This document shows positions 24,445 to 33,798 of a DNA stretch of 38,150 bases, piece after piece. The translations under genes and the position numbers were made by a program. Below the pieces are notes generated by a model that searched no databases, was not told the origin of the DNA, and worked only from the letters and a program-made list of their open reading frames with translations. The DNA comes from Candidatus Gottesmanbacteria bacterium CG_4_10_14_0_8_um_filter_37_24 (GTDB lineage: Bacteria; Patescibacteriota; Microgenomatia; 2-02-FULL-39-11), in the NCBI GenBank assembly GCA_002785215.1, contig PFMK01000083.1, forward strand, positions 1-38,150, in the 5' to 3' direction. Positions within the stretch are counted from its first letter, which is position 1, and every line of letters begins with the position of its first letter.

Positions 24445-27400
24445 TTAATTTATCAATTTAAAACTGCTGTTAACAAAATGAAATTTGTCCAGTGTGGAAT
24501 CTGTTTTAGGTAATATATCTGCAACAATAACATCATTCCCAAAGAAATTACTAATTCTGTCTCCGGGATCTTTGAATATCTTTTTTTCTTTCATCATCTC
24601 CGCCTCATCGCTACCAATATATACAGGTATATATGTCTTTCCTGATATATAAATAGAATTGAATCCATCTTCTCTTAACACGTTTTTATACTGGGTAGGT
24701 ATATTGGAATCTGAAATGTAATAGAAGACTTTATCTCCTTCTGCCTCACTAATTACTTTTATATCATCCTTGTATATGGATAAATCATTGTTCAATGTCC
24801 GGATTGAGGAAGGTTTGCTACTTTCCTTCATTTCTTTTCCCTCTGCTACCATGGAACTGCTGAATCTACCAAACTCGAAGAAGAAAAAGGTAAAGAAAAG
24901 CATCATGGCAATTGGCGCAAACATAGAGATATAATTTCTTCTCCCTGGCCTAAAATACCGGAGAAGAAGGGAGTTGGAAACAACTGATATGGATGAAAAA
25001 GCCATAGCAAGACCTGCTAGTTCCGGCTTTAATACCAACCCCAGTGAAATTAATGCTCTGGCGGCAATGGGAATTCCGATGACATTGTAAAAGAGGGCAA
25101 AAAACATATTTTGCTTGATCTTGCCCATAGTTTCTTTTGACAGATCAAAAGCCGTAACCACGTCTCTTAAGTCATTTTTCATGATAACTATTCCTCCTGC
25201 TTCCATAGCTACATCTGTACCATTACCCATAGCAACACCAATATCAGCTTGAGCCAAGGCCGGCGCATCATTAATCCCATCTCCAACCATGGCTACTCTC
25301 TTACCCATCCCTTGGATCTTTTTCACCTCACTTGCCTTATCTTCCGGTAGTACTTCGGCAAGCACGTTGTCGATCCCAACCTCACGGGCTATAGCTTCTG
25401 CTGTTCTTCTGTTATCACCTGTAATCATATAAACTTCAATTCCCCGTTTCTTCAATTTTGCAACCGCTTCTTTAGATGTTTCTTTCACGGTATCAGCAAC
25501 TGCCACAATTCCCAAAATTTCTTTATCATTTGACAAAATCATGGCGGTTTTACCCTGTTCTTCCAATCTTCCCAGTTTCCTATCAACAATATCTATAGGA
25601 AGTCCGACAACTTCAGAAATCAACTTCCTATTACCAAAGTAGTACTTTTGACTATCTATTTCAGCTGTAACACCGTGCCCAGCGATCGCTTTAAAGTTTT
25701 GCGTGTCTTTTAATGTAGCTAATTCCTCTTTGGCATAATTGTAAATTGCTTCAGCCAAAGGATGTTCTGAGGACTTTTCAAGGCTCGCTGACAAAGAAAG
25801 AACACTATTATCGTTCAAACTTCCTATACCAACAATATCTGTCACAACCGGTTTTCCGTTTGTTAAAGTACCAGTTTTATCAAAAACAACTGTGTTTACT
25901 TTGCAGGCAGATTCCAAAGGTTCTCCTCCTTTTATAAGTACACCGTATTCAGCCCCTTTTCCTGTACCAACCATAAGAGCGGTGGGTGTAGCAAGTCCTA
26001 CAGCACATGGACAAGCTATAACAATAACCGATGTAAATGCCATAAGGGCAAACGCAAGTGTTGCACCTAACACAAAATACCAGATAATAAAGGTGAGTAA
26101 TGCAATCCCTATAACTATCGGTACAAACCAGGCTGATATCTTATCCGCAAATGCTTGGATAGGTGCTTTGGACCCTTGAGCTTCTTCAATCAGTCTTATT
26201 ATTTGGGCTAAAGTTGTCTCTGAACCAACACGGGTTGCCACAAACTCAAAACTACCCATTTTGTTCATTGTTGCACCAACTACAGTATCTCCCTCATGTT
26301 TTTCAACGGGAATACTTTCTCCTGTTAACATGGACTCATCTACACTTGATGAACCTTTGATAATTTTTCCGTCAATGGGAACTTTTTCTCCGGGACGGAC
26401 CAATATAATATCGCCTGCCTTTACTTCATTAATTGGGATATCCATCGTCTGGCCGTCTTTAACGACTCTGGCTGTTTTGGCCGCCAAACCCATCAGTTTT
26501 TTAATGGCATCGGATGTTCTGCCCTTTGCCCGAATTTCAAGCCATTTCCCAAGAATAACAAAAGTAATCAGAAAGGCGGCAGTTTCAAAATATAATTCCG
26601 GTATTTTTGCTCCATTTATACCGATAAGAGATCCTGTCTTTAAAAAATAATATACTAAATTGATAAGAGAGTAGAAATAGGCTGTGGATGTACCGATTGC
26701 AATCAAACTATCCATATTGAAAGTCTTCATCCTAAGGGCTGACCACATGCCTTTATAAAACCTGAGTCCGATAATAAATTGGACCGGTGTCGACAACAAT
26801 AAGGAAATTATTCCTATAAAAGGTGTTAACATTACTTTTCCGGGTATCCATGAGATGAAATCAAAGAGCATAAAATAAAGCATGGGGAAAGAGAGAATAA
26901 GACTGTTTATGAACGCTTCTGATAATCCTTTTATCTCCTTTTCCCTCTTTTTCCTATCAAACTCAGGATCATTGTTTTTCACCTCTGAGGCTAAGTAACC
27001 GGCTTTTTTTACAGCATTAATCAAACTATCAACTGTTACGATGTTGCCATCATAAAAAACCAAGGCTTTTTCTGCGGCAAAATTGACATTTGCTTTGGAA
27101 ACGCCTGTAACCTTCTTTAGCGACTTTTCAATAAGTGCAGCACATGATGAACAATGCATACCCGAGAGTGACAGATTTATTCTTTGCTGACTATTTGCTG
27201 TTAACGTATTTGTCTTTTCTTCCTTAATTGGAAGGCTATTTTGGGGTATTTCTGAGGTTGTGTTTGGTGTTACATCGTCACTATCGTTACGGTTTGTGGA
27301 AAACTCCACTCTGTCAAACAGTTTTACTATGTCAATTGAGGATATCAGCTCTTGCAGGAAGTTTTTAGAACCCACCTGTCCTTGTGGAATTGATAATTTG

Positions 27401-27798
27401 GCATTCTTATTATTTTTAACAATACCATCAAAATACGGTTTACCACCGGCATCTTGGGAAATTCTTCCTTCTGCGACTACTTCAGACTCAATCGTAATTT
27501 TGAAAGGCTTATTTGACGCAGTAATTTCTTGTTGAAATAGTACTTCGCTCTCATGAGTTGATTTTCCATACCCATTTCCGTTTGCTTCGATCACTGCCTG
27601 ATAACCGGCACGTTTAACAGCATTGATCAGTTCATCAAGTTGTATATTTTCTTTTTCTAAATGAAGTAATGCTTTGCCGGTTTTATGATCAATTCTTTCT
27701 ACTTTAACTCCGGAAATTTCTGATAACTCTTCTTTAATGAGTGTTTCACATGAATCGCAATGCATTCCCGAGATAGTGAGGTTAACGTTTTTTATCAT
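24445..27798 (-). CDS. copA: Cu(I)-exporting P1B-ATPase CopA, with extra domains
   Basis: An 1117-residue copper ATPase, about 300 residues longer than usual. HMA domain 1 has C14-x2-C17 (GMHCDSC), HMA domain 2 has C216-x2-C219 (GMHCSSC). Between them at about 85-200 is an unrecognised segment that includes '[21 protein letters not shown]'. The pump core follows: actuator TGES, CPC at 596-598 in the metal-path helix, Asp640 in [17 protein letters not shown] and GDGINDAP. After the last core helix come a further membrane segment ([17 protein letters not shown]) and a soluble tail of roughly 140 residues with no family I know. It exports Cu(I) from the cytoplasm. The ATG and its leader lie inside a hairpin repeat shared with the gene at 29886. 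Confidence 0.94.
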   Translation of the reverse strand: MIKNVNLTISGMHCDSCETLIKEELSEISGVKVERIDHKTGKALLHLEKENIQLDELINAVKRAGYQAVIEANGNGYGKSTHESEVLFQQEITASNKPFKITIESEVVAEGRISQDAGGKPYFDGIVKNNKNAKLSIPQGQVGSKNFLQELISSIDIVKLFDRVEFSTNRNDSDDVTPNTTSEIPQNSLPIKEEKTNTLTANSQQRINLSLSGMHCSSCAALIEKSLKKVTGVSKANVNFAAEKALVFYDGNIVTVDSLINAVKKAGYLASEVKNNDPEFDRKKREKEIKGLSEAFINSLILSFPMLYFMLFDFISWIPGKVMLTPFIGIISLLLSTPVQFIIGLRFYKGMWSALRMKTFNMDSLIAIGTSTAYFYSLINLVYYFLKTGSLIGINGAKIPELYFETAAFLITFVILGKWLEIRAKGRTSDAIKKLMGLAAKTARVVKDGQTMDIPINEVKAGDIILVRPGEKVPIDGKIIKGSSSVDESMLTGESIPVEKHEGDTVVGATMNKMGSFEFVATRVGSETTLAQIIRLIEEAQGSKAPIQAFADKISAWFVPIVIGIALLTFIIWYFVLGATLAFALMAFTSVIVIACPCAVGLATPTALMVGTGKGAEYGVLIKGGEPLESACKVNTVVFDKTGTLTNGKPVVTDIVGIGSLNDNSVLSLSASLEKSSEHPLAEAIYNYAKEELATLKDTQNFKAIAGHGVTAEIDSQKYYFGNRKLISEVVGLPIDIVDRKLGRLEEQGKTAMILSNDKEILGIVAVADTVKETSKEAVAKLKKRGIEVYMITGDNRRTAEAIAREVGIDNVLAEVLPEDKASEVKKIQGMGKRVAMVGDGINDAPALAQADIGVAMGNGTDVAMEAGGIVIMKNDLRDVVTAFDLSKETMGKIKQNMFFALFYNVIGIPIAARALISLGLVLKPELAGLAMAFSSISVVSNSLLLRYFRPGRRNYISMFAPIAMMLFFTFFFFEFGRFSSSMVAEGKEMKESSKPSSIRTLNNDLSIYKDDIKVISEAEGDKVFYYISDSNIPTQYKNVLREDGFNSIYISGKTYIPVYIGSDEAEMMKEKKIFKDPGDRISNFFGNDVIVADILPKTDSTLDKFHFVNSSFKLIN

Positions 27799-27844
27799 AG
27801 TTCGATTTCACTCACTATGACCCTGAGCTTGTCGAAGGGTCATA
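27795..27844 (+). repeat. CCTGAG-CGAAGG hairpin repeat with copA start codon, copy 1
   Basis: A 9-bp stem TATGACCCT (27816-27824) / AGGGTCATA (27836-27844) encloses GAGCTTGTCGA. The adjoining TCATAGTTCGAT (27795-27806), which contains the reverse-complemented copA ATG, is identical to the same part of copy 2. The only stem difference from copy 2 is a compensated C:G to T:A change. Confidence 0.75.
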
Positions 27845-27853
27845 ATATTACTC

Positions 27854-28063
27854 TCATTTCACCTGATAAGGTAAACCCGAAAGAGCAGGAGTGATATCGG
27901 ATATATTCAGTTTTTTAATGCTTGTAACAGTTGTTTCTCCGCTGTTTCCTTTTATGATTACGTCGGAAACCCCATCCAGTTTACCGACTTTCTTTTTAAT
28001 AAGTTTGATACAGGCTTCACAAGTAATCCCGGATATTTTTACATTTAAGTTATAATTACTCAT
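27854..28063 (-). CDS. copZ: Copper chaperone, HMA domain (CopZ-like)
   Basis: A 69-residue single HMA domain (beta-alpha-beta-beta-alpha-beta) with the metal site GITCEAC, Cys residues at 15 and 18. Length and fold pattern match CopZ/Atx1 chaperones, which deliver Cu(I) to the HMA domains of CopA; the CopA gene follows directly. The usual Met before the CxxC loop is replaced by Ile (G-I-T-C), a minor deviation. ATG at 28063 has an AAAGGAG Shine-Dalgarno in the 17-bp spacer after the upstream gene, placing it in the DsbA-to-CsoR operon. Confidence 0.88.
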   Translation of the reverse strand: MSNYNLNVKISGITCEACIKLIKKKVGKLDGVSDVIIKGNSGETTVTSIKKLNISDITPALSGLPYQVK

Positions 28064-28080
28064 TAAATTCTCCTTTGTGA

Positions 28081-29886
28081 TTAAATAACTTTTATAACTC
28101 CTCTGGGTACTCCCATCGCACAGGTGATGGGATAATCGCCTGTGGATGAAGGTGTAAATTCAAAAACAATAGTCTTCCCTTTTGCCAGGAACTTAGGATC
28201 GTCAACAAGTCTTGGCACAGTTATGGTCGACATACAACCGCTTCCATTATCTTTCACGTCAATTTCCATCCTGACTTTCTTCCCGGATTTGACCGTAAAA
28301 GTATTCGGTTGAATATCACTGCTTTGTGTATAGGTAGTTTTCAGGATTTGGACATCACCTTCATTCACTGCCGGTTTGGGAGTTACTTTAGGATCATTAG
28401 CATTAAAAGTGTTACTACCTCCACCTCCACAACCGCAGCCTCCTTTACCTCCACATGAAGCTCCTTGCGCAGCTTGTGGAGGTATATTCGCAGGATCATT
28501 TGCGGCTAAAGCCTGTCCTTTTACAGCGCCTCCCGAGTTTCCGACCACAGAAATGCTACCCGTAAACATTCCCATGCTGCAGGTAAATCGGATGATTCCT
28601 TCCTCAGTTGGAGTAAATTCAATTACATTTTCTCCCGGATGAAGGTTTTTACGGACATTTAACTTATCTGAAACTATACTAGCTGCACACGTATTGGGAT
28701 CTTTGGAATCGATGATCCAGCGAACCGGTATATCTTTCTTAACTATAAAAGAATTAGGTTTGTATCCTCCTGCATCTTGAGTCATTCTGATAATCTGATT
28801 TCCGTTTTCAAGTAGCGTATCTGTTGCCGCTAAAACATTTGAATTTCTGCTTGATAATATTGAGCTTAGTCCAGTCAAATTTAATCCGTTTGACAGGTTA
28901 AACAAACTAAGTAGTATTACTACCAACCCCGCCAGTCGGAAGAAACTTTGGGCAAATGCACCTTTAACAACAGATGTCAAACCGCCAACTCCCAAAAGCC
29001 CCGGGGCAGTACCTATCGCAAAAATACCCATAATGAGTGCTCCTGATACAGGATTTCCTGTTGTCATAGCATAAAGCTGCATGGCCTGGGTGAAACCGCA
29101 CGGAAGGAAAAAGGTGAGTCCGCCCATAATAGCAGAATTCTTATTACTGTATTCACCATCATTCTTTTTGTGAAGTCCTAGTATTCTTGCTAACCCTACC
29201 GGTAGTGTAATTTTTACATCTTCAAGTCTGGGAAATATACCTGTCAGTTGAATTCCCATCAGAAGCATAACAAGACTAACAGCTATGGTTAAAAAACCTA
29301 AACCGATACCGGAAAGTTGAAAAAATGATCCCGCCAATCCGATTATTGCTCCGAAAATTATATAGGAAACAATTCTTCCTGCATTAAAGTAAAGGTGCGG
29401 CTTAAATTTCTCCATAGGTGTGGCATCAGGATGTTTCTCAGAAAATCTGGCAGATACTCCAAGAACCAACCCTCCAACAAGAGCCATACAAGTTGAGAAT
29501 CCTGCAGTAATTCCAATAAGAAGAACTACAAATAGACTGGAGGGGTGATTTGCAACAGCCGGAGTTGATATTTTTATATCAAATACATAGAGAAGAATGT
29601 AGCCTAAAAATATAGTGATAGCGAAAGTCAGGATTTGAGCGTAGATATTAAAGTCTTTTGTGAAGAATGGTTTTTTATCTGACACTCCTATTTCGTATCC
29701 CGCCTTTTCTACCAAACATCTAATTTGTTCATAGTCAAGATGCTCCTCGTGTAGGATTTCAGCAACTCCTTTCTTTTGACTTACATTAATTTCATTAACT
29801 CCTTTTAAATTTCCAAGTTCTCCTTCGACTAATAGTTCGCAGGAACGGCAATGCATTCCTTTGATATTAATGGTTGTTTTTTTCAT
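28081..29886 (-). CDS. HMA - DsbD_2/SafE membrane - double cupredoxin fusion
   Basis: A 601-residue multidomain protein. Residues 1-65: HMA domain with C13-x2-C16 (GMHCRSC). About 80-345: six or seven membrane segments of the 'sulfite exporter TauE/SafE' DsbD_2 type, with an AGFSTCMALVGGLVLG region and FFLPCGFTQAMQLYA. About 360-450 and 510-601: two cupredoxin-like domains, each ending in a ligand loop of type C-x-M (FTCSMGMFTG and ITCAMGVPRG) with an upstream Cys (NTCAAS, SGCMST). The linker between them is Cys/Gly-rich (ASCGGKGGCGCGGGG). It probably moves or buffers copper across or outside the membrane. Homologues in other bacteria have one cupredoxin or none. Start and leader lie in the hairpin repeat shared with copA. 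Confidence 0.88.
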   Translation of the reverse strand: MKKTTINIKGMHCRSCELLVEGELGNLKGVNEINVSQKKGVAEILHEEHLDYEQIRCLVEKAGYEIGVSDKKPFFTKDFNIYAQILTFAITIFLGYILLYVFDIKISTPAVANHPSSLFVVLLIGITAGFSTCMALVGGLVLGVSARFSEKHPDATPMEKFKPHLYFNAGRIVSYIIFGAIIGLAGSFFQLSGIGLGFLTIAVSLVMLLMGIQLTGIFPRLEDVKITLPVGLARILGLHKKNDGEYSNKNSAIMGGLTFFLPCGFTQAMQLYAMTTGNPVSGALIMGIFAIGTAPGLLGVGGLTSVVKGAFAQSFFRLAGLVVILLSLFNLSNGLNLTGLSSILSSRNSNVLAATDTLLENGNQIIRMTQDAGGYKPNSFIVKKDIPVRWIIDSKDPNTCAASIVSDKLNVRKNLHPGENVIEFTPTEEGIIRFTCSMGMFTGSISVVGNSGGAVKGQALAANDPANIPPQAAQGASCGGKGGCGCGGGGSNTFNANDPKVTPKPAVNEGDVQILKTTYTQSSDIQPNTFTVKSGKKVRMEIDVKDNGSGCMSTITVPRLVDDPKFLAKGKTIVFEFTPSSTGDYPITCAMGVPRGVIKVI

Positions 29887-29933
29887 AGTTCGATAATACT
29901 CACTATGATCCTGAGCAAAGCCGAAGGATCATA
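29883..29933 (+). repeat. CCTGAG-CGAAGG hairpin repeat with start codon, copy 2
   Basis: A 9-bp stem TATGATCCT (29904-29912) / AGGATCATA (29925-29933) and the same adjacent TCATAGTTCGAT (29883-29894) as at copA, here containing the ATG of the HMA-SafE-cupredoxin gene. The loop is one base longer than in copy 1. Confidence 0.75.
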
Positions 29934-29937
29934 TTTA

Positions 29938-30735
29938 TTAATAAACATTTATAATCTCATCAATCACCTGTTTAAAATTCTCAAAAGGATATGCCCCTTG
30001 CATAACTTTGCTTTTACCTGTTTTAGTATCTAGAAGAATGTTTCCCGGAGTACCGCTTATCCCAAGTCTGCTTCCTTCTTCAATATCGTCTTTAACACGC
30101 TGGCTATATTTGCCACTATCCAAACAAGTTTTAAATTTAGCCTCTTTTAATCCGATTTCTTTAGCCAATGGTGCAAGATCAGCCAAAGCAAATCCGGTTC
30201 CTCCGGAAGAAGTCCTGTTGGTAAGAGTATTTACATACTTCCAGAAAGCGGTATTTCCTCCTAAATCATTGGCACATTCTGACGCTTCAGCTTCTTTTTG
30301 TGCATTGGCATGCAATGATAATGGAAAGTGGCGGTATACCCACGAAACCTGTCCTTTATAGGTATCAACTATTTGCTGGGCTGTTGGGTGAAATTTCTTA
30401 CAAAAAGGACATTCCATATCAGAATACTCAAAAAGAATAATTCTTGCGTTTTTATTTCCATTTATATGGTCATCTTTGGCAAGTTTTATATCACTATTTT
30501 CAAAACTAATAGTAGGAGAAACTGATGGTACAGGCTGATTTCCTTCATTTGCTGCAACTTGGATTCCTGCAACCTTTTGACTATTATCCTTTCCGGATAA
30601 ACTTTTTTCCAATATTTGCACTTTTGTATAAAGAGAACCGATAAGAAAAGAACTTACTATCAATAATCCGAGCAAAAAATAGGTTAGAATAGATTCCTTC
30701 TTTTTAATCGAAGTAGTTTGAGATGACTGCATCAT
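29938..30735 (-). CDS. DsbA-family thiol-disulfide oxidoreductase, membrane-anchored
   Basis: About 265 residues: one N-terminal membrane segment, a Ser/Pro linker, then a thioredoxin/DsbA domain (Thioredoxin_4 type). The active site CPFC follows FEYSDMEC (Cys109 and Cys112 from this start), and the cis-proline loop is GISGTPGNIL. The typical 'WVYRHFPLSLHANAQKEAEAS' follows the active site. It oxidises or isomerises disulfides outside the membrane. The frame extends upstream to a TTG at 30750; I prefer the ATG at 30735 because no Shine-Dalgarno supports the TTG. It is first in the operon DsbA, HMA-SafE, CopZ, CopA, CsoR and carries the shared operator upstream. Confidence 0.9.
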   Translation of the reverse strand: MMQSSQTTSIKKKESILTYFLLGLLIVSSFLIGSLYTKVQILEKSLSGKDNSQKVAGIQVAANEGNQPVPSVSPTISFENSDIKLAKDDHINGNKNARIILFEYSDMECPFCKKFHPTAQQIVDTYKGQVSWVYRHFPLSLHANAQKEAEASECANDLGGNTAFWKYVNTLTNRTSSGGTGFALADLAPLAKEIGLKEAKFKTCLDSGKYSQRVKDDIEEGSRLGISGTPGNILLDTKTGKSKVMQGAYPFENFKQVIDEIINVY

Positions 30736-30767
30736 ATTTTTAATTGCCAATTTTTCTAATAAGTTAA

Positions 30768-30801
30768 ATCATACCAATACGGTTATTAAGATTTTATGAG
30801 T
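30768..30801 (-). promoter_or_regulatory. CopR-type operator and promoter of the DsbA-CopA operon
   Basis: Minus strand: ACTCAT (30801-30796), 5 bp, CTTAAT (30790-30785), 11 bp, extended -10 TATGAT (30773-30768). From the second hexamer through the -10 it is nearly identical to the DUF1573 promoter (ACCG and TTGG-TATGAT shared). Confidence 0.7.
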
Positions 30802-30841
30802 AACAGGCACAATAAAATTAGGGGTTAGAGGAATAGGGTAA

Positions 30842-31219
30842 TTATTTTGCGTTATCAACAATAGTATGGATAGCTTTTTCTACATCATCTACGAGATCAT
30901 CAATGTTAATGAAAATCTCTTTCATAATAACCGGCTTCATCCCTGAAATATAAGTCTTTCCATTCTTTACATAAACGTTTATTTTACAGGGGAGGCACAG
31001 GGCAAGATTTATATCTTTCTGAATAGCTGTATACGCATTTTTAGCATTGCAGATTTCAATTATTTTTAACGGGTCAATAATAAAATTCTTTTTACTAAGA
31101 GTTTCTTTTACATCATGCACATATAAAACACGGAATCCTGCTCTTCCAGTTTCAGCTTCTACGCTTTCAACTGCTTCATCAAATGATTTTTTTGTCTGGA
31201 GTGTATAATCAATTTCCAT
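30842..31219 (-). CDS. DUF302 domain protein
   Basis: A 125-residue DUF302 protein: 'SFDEAVESVEAETGRAGFRVLYVHDVKETLSKKN' and 'VEICNAKNAYTAIQKDINLALCLPCKINVYVKNGKTYISGMKP'-type blocks, with the conserved CLPC pair. The family is common beside copper and heavy-metal export genes, but its role is not established; the CxxC may bind metal. The ATG lies inside the end of the small membrane-protein gene upstream (11-bp overlap), making it the last gene of the copB operon. Confidence 0.88.
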   Translation of the reverse strand: MEIDYTLQTKKSFDEAVESVEAETGRAGFRVLYVHDVKETLSKKNFIIDPLKIIEICNAKNAYTAIQKDINLALCLPCKINVYVKNGKTYISGMKPVIMKEIFINIDDLVDDVEKAIHTIVDNAK

Positions 31220-31355
31220 TATTTTTTTTATTAATTACTTTCCAAAAATATATAATGCCTAACGTCAAAAATATTATTACTAAAACCCAAGTTAACAACC
31301 CGATAAAAGTAAAAGAACCATATCCTCCCATCATATTTTCATAATATCCCATCAT
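31209..31355 (-). CDS. Small membrane protein, Met/Gly/Tyr-rich N-terminus
   Basis: A 48-residue ORF: N-terminus MMGYYENMMGGYG, one membrane segment (about residues 15-37, GLLTWVLVIIFLTLGIIYFW) and a basic tail ending NKKNNGN. An ATG at 31364 is also in frame; I chose 31355 because AGGTGA lies 9 bp upstream of it. The gene starts 14 bp after copB and its TGA stop overlaps the DUF302 start, so it sits tightly inside the operon. Met-rich, single-span proteins of this kind often accompany copper genes; Met pairs could bind Cu(I). Function is not proven. Confidence 0.8.
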   Translation of the reverse strand: MMGYYENMMGGYGSFTFIGLLTWVLVIIFLTLGIIYFWKVINKKNNGN

Positions 31356-31369
31356 AAACTTCATCACCT

Positions 31370-33574
31370 TTATAATTTTGTTCTTCTCAATAACAATGCA
31401 TTAAACACAACTATCACTGACGATGCGCTCATCAGAAGTGCTGCCCATTCAGGTTTAAGAAGTATACCAAACGATGGATAAAGAACACCTGCAGCTGTTG
31501 GTATAGCAAAAACGTTATATCCTGTTGCCCAAATAAGATTCTGTATCATTTTGGAATTAGTCTTCCGACTGAGAGTTATAGCTTTTACCACATCCAGTGG
31601 ATCATTTTTCATAAGGACTATATCTGCCGACTCTACAGCCACGTCCGTACCTGTACCAATAGCAATACCCACATGAGCTTGTGTAAGCGATGGAGCATCG
31701 TTTACTCCATCACCAACCATTGCCACGATTTCACCGCTCTTTTGCAACTCTTTAATTTTGTTAACTTTATCCTCAGGTAAAACCTCGGCAAAAACCTTAT
31801 CTACATCCAGTTCCTTTCCGACAACTTCGGCCACATCCTTAGTATCACCTGTAAGCATGGCCGTCTTTATTCCCATATCATGCAGCTTTCTTATCGCTTC
31901 TTTTGATTCTTTCCGGATTATATCGGCAAGTAAAATTATCCCTTCCAGTTTGTTGTCAATAGCAACATACACCGGTGTTTTCCCTTGGACTTTAGAGTCG
32001 CTAAATTCAGTAATTTCCATTTCCAGACCTAATTCGCTTATTAACACCCTATTGCCGACAGCGACTCTTTTACCGTCTACTTCACCCGTTGCTCCCTTTC
32101 CGGGAAAGGATTTAAAGTTCTTAACTTCAGGAATAGCCAGTTTTTCTTCTTTAATCTGATTGACTATTCCTTTGGCAATTGAATGTTGGGAATTAACCTC
32201 AACTGTTGCTGCCATTTGTAATAAATCATTTCTCGAAATCTTTGTATCTTTATTTTGAATAATATCCGTTACACCAAACTCACCTTTGGTTAGTGTCCCT
32301 GTCTTATCAAATACCACGAAACTGATTTTTCGTGCAATCTCCAAACCCTTCATATCTTTGATGAGAATCCCGTTTCTAGCCCCAAGTGTTGAAGTAATGG
32401 TGGTAACTGTAGGAATAGCCAGTCCTAAAGCATGAGGACAGGCAACGACTATGGCAGCCACAGCAACTGTGGCAGCAAAAACAGCTCCCTGAGGAGAAAT
32501 AAAAAACCAATAAAAGAAGGAGGAAAATCCGGCTATGATTGCCACATAAAACAGTATTCCGGCTGCACGATCAGCCAGATGTTGTACGTTGGGTTTTGAG
32601 ACTTGGGCTTGGGTTATGAGTTTCATAATCTGAGAAACTGCGGTATCAGCTCCGGTCTTGGTTACCTCAATAGTTAGGGAACCATCCTGATTTATCGTTC
32701 CGCCGATCACTTTGTCACCCTTCTTTTTACCAATAGGCCGGGATTCCCCGGTAATCATAGATTCATCTACGGAACTTTCTCCCTCCAAAACCACTCCATC
32801 AATGGGAATCTTCTCACCAGGTTTAACCAGGACTTTTTCACCAATTTTTACTTCTCGGGTTTCCACATCAACTATTTCGCCTTTATCTCTTAATAGATGT
32901 GCAGAAGAAGGAATCAGTTTAGCCAGTTCTGCCAATGCTCCAGTAGCACCCCGAACTGCTCGCATTTCCAGCCAATGACCTAAAAGAAAGACAGATATTA
33001 AAGTTGAAATTTCCCAGTAGAGTGATTCTCCCGGAAAAAGAAAAGTTGCTACAACGGAAAAAGAATATCCAACTGTTATGGCAAAAACCACGAGAGTCAT
33101 CATCCCAGGATTTCTTTTTGAAAGTTCACCTTTGGCTGACCGGAAAAAGGGTATACCCCCAAAAAGGAAGATAAACGTACCGATAAGAAAAAGAGCTAAC
33201 TCTCTGCCGGAAAAAACGATATTTAAACCTATCCACTTTTGGATATTGGGAGAAAGCAACATGGTGATAAAGACAAATGGGAGAGTGAAAAAAAACCGTT
33301 TCCGGAATTCAAATTCCATTGACGCATGGTTTTCTTGTCCTTCATGATCTGATGAGGTCATAGGTACAAGTTTCATTCCACATTTCGGACAATTCCCCGG
33401 TTCGTCTTTTATGACATCAGGGTCCATCGGACAGGTATATAATCCGATACCTTTAGTAGGACTACGAAGTTCACGATTTTCTTCTTTATAATTAAGAGTC
33501 ATTCCGCACTTGGAACAGGTACCGGGTTTATCCGAGGATACTTCAGGATGCATTGGGCAAATATATTTTTCCAT
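31370..33574 (-). CDS. copB: P1B-type copper/silver ATPase CopB, CPH type
   Basis: A 734-residue heavy-metal ATPase. The N-terminus has two heavy-metal-binding (YHS-like HMBD) units: CPMHP with C6, C20 and C23, and CPMDP with C48, C62 and C65. The metal-path helix has CPH at 379-381, marking the P1B-3 (CopB) group, which differs from the CPC of CopA. Asp423 is the phosphorylation site in [17 protein letters not shown] follows. Members of this group export copper or silver. It heads an operon with the small membrane protein and DUF302. The ATG has no strong Shine-Dalgarno; the mapped -10 leaves a leader of about 25 nt. Confidence 0.94.
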   Translation of the reverse strand: MEKYICPMHPEVSSDKPGTCSKCGMTLNYKEENRELRSPTKGIGLYTCPMDPDVIKDEPGNCPKCGMKLVPMTSSDHEGQENHASMEFEFRKRFFFTLPFVFITMLLSPNIQKWIGLNIVFSGRELALFLIGTFIFLFGGIPFFRSAKGELSKRNPGMMTLVVFAITVGYSFSVVATFLFPGESLYWEISTLISVFLLGHWLEMRAVRGATGALAELAKLIPSSAHLLRDKGEIVDVETREVKIGEKVLVKPGEKIPIDGVVLEGESSVDESMITGESRPIGKKKGDKVIGGTINQDGSLTIEVTKTGADTAVSQIMKLITQAQVSKPNVQHLADRAAGILFYVAIIAGFSSFFYWFFISPQGAVFAATVAVAAIVVACPHALGLAIPTVTTITSTLGARNGILIKDMKGLEIARKISFVVFDKTGTLTKGEFGVTDIIQNKDTKISRNDLLQMAATVEVNSQHSIAKGIVNQIKEEKLAIPEVKNFKSFPGKGATGEVDGKRVAVGNRVLISELGLEMEITEFSDSKVQGKTPVYVAIDNKLEGIILLADIIRKESKEAIRKLHDMGIKTAMLTGDTKDVAEVVGKELDVDKVFAEVLPEDKVNKIKELQKSGEIVAMVGDGVNDAPSLTQAHVGIAIGTGTDVAVESADIVLMKNDPLDVVKAITLSRKTNSKMIQNLIWATGYNVFAIPTAAGVLYPSFGILLKPEWAALLMSASSVIVVFNALLLRRTKL

Positions 33575-33605
33575 ATTAATCTTATTGTACCTTAATAGTT
33601 AAAAT

Positions 33606-33639
33606 ATTATATTTTTCTTTTCATTAAGATTTTGTGAAG
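33606..33639 (-). promoter_or_regulatory. CopR-type operator and promoter of copB
   Basis: Minus strand: CTTCAC (33639-33634), AAAAT, CTTAAT (33628-33623), 11 bp, consensus -10 TATAAT (33611-33606). It overlaps the 3' end of the small Cys-Cys ORF. Confidence 0.72.
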
Positions 33640-33702
33640 AAAGTCTGGAATAAGATATAAATACCCTGTAGGACCTCTTATATGAATTTTACAGCAATTC
33701 AT
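33607..33702 (-). CDS. 31-residue ORF with N-terminal Cys-Cys
   Basis: A 31-codon ORF starting MNCCKIHIRGPTG, with a full Shine-Dalgarno AAAGGAGG (33715-33708) 5 bp before the ATG and its own operator-like promoter at 33721-33754. Its stop codon overlaps the -10 of copB. The Cys-Cys at residues 3-4 and His7 could bind Cu(I) or act in a leader-peptide sensor. It is too short for family assignment. The strong ribosome site and dedicated promoter support translation; the alternative is chance coding in a copB leader. Confidence 0.5.
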   Translation of the reverse strand: MNCCKIHIRGPTGYLYLIPDFLHKILMKRKI

Positions 33703-33720
33703 ATTGTCCTCCTTTAATTC

Positions 33721-33754
33721 ATCGTACAAGATGGTTCATTAAGTTTCTGTTAGT
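33721..33754 (-). promoter_or_regulatory. Probable CopR-type operator before the Cys-Cys ORF
   Basis: Minus strand: ACTAAC (33754-33749), AGAAA, CTTAAT (33743-33738), 11 bp, -10-like TACGAT (33726-33721). The first hexamer and the -10 are weaker than at the other sites, but hexamer spacing and the 11-bp gap to the -10 are exact. Confidence 0.5.
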
Positions 33755-33770
33755 GGAAGATGAAGAATTT

Positions 33771-33798
33771 TTAATCCTTCGATTCCACTCAGGATTAA
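33771..33798 (-). repeat. CCTGAG-CGAAGG hairpin repeat, copy 3
   Basis: An 8-bp stem TTAATCCT / AGGATTAA with loop TCGATTCCACTC; on the minus strand it reads CCTGAG..CGAAGG like the copies at copA and the HMA-SafE gene. It includes the stop codon of the DUF2933 gene and could act as a 3' end hairpin, but no T-run follows. Confidence 0.6.

Noticed and set aside
25892-26650. Plus-strand ORFs opposite copA
   Set aside because: They are complementary to conserved pump motifs of copA and have low-complexity Ser/Pro/Thr content typical of antisense frames.
33771-33798. Rho-independent terminator of the DUF2933 gene
   Set aside because: The stem is good but no T-run follows on the minus strand, and the sequence belongs to a repeat family also found at start codons.
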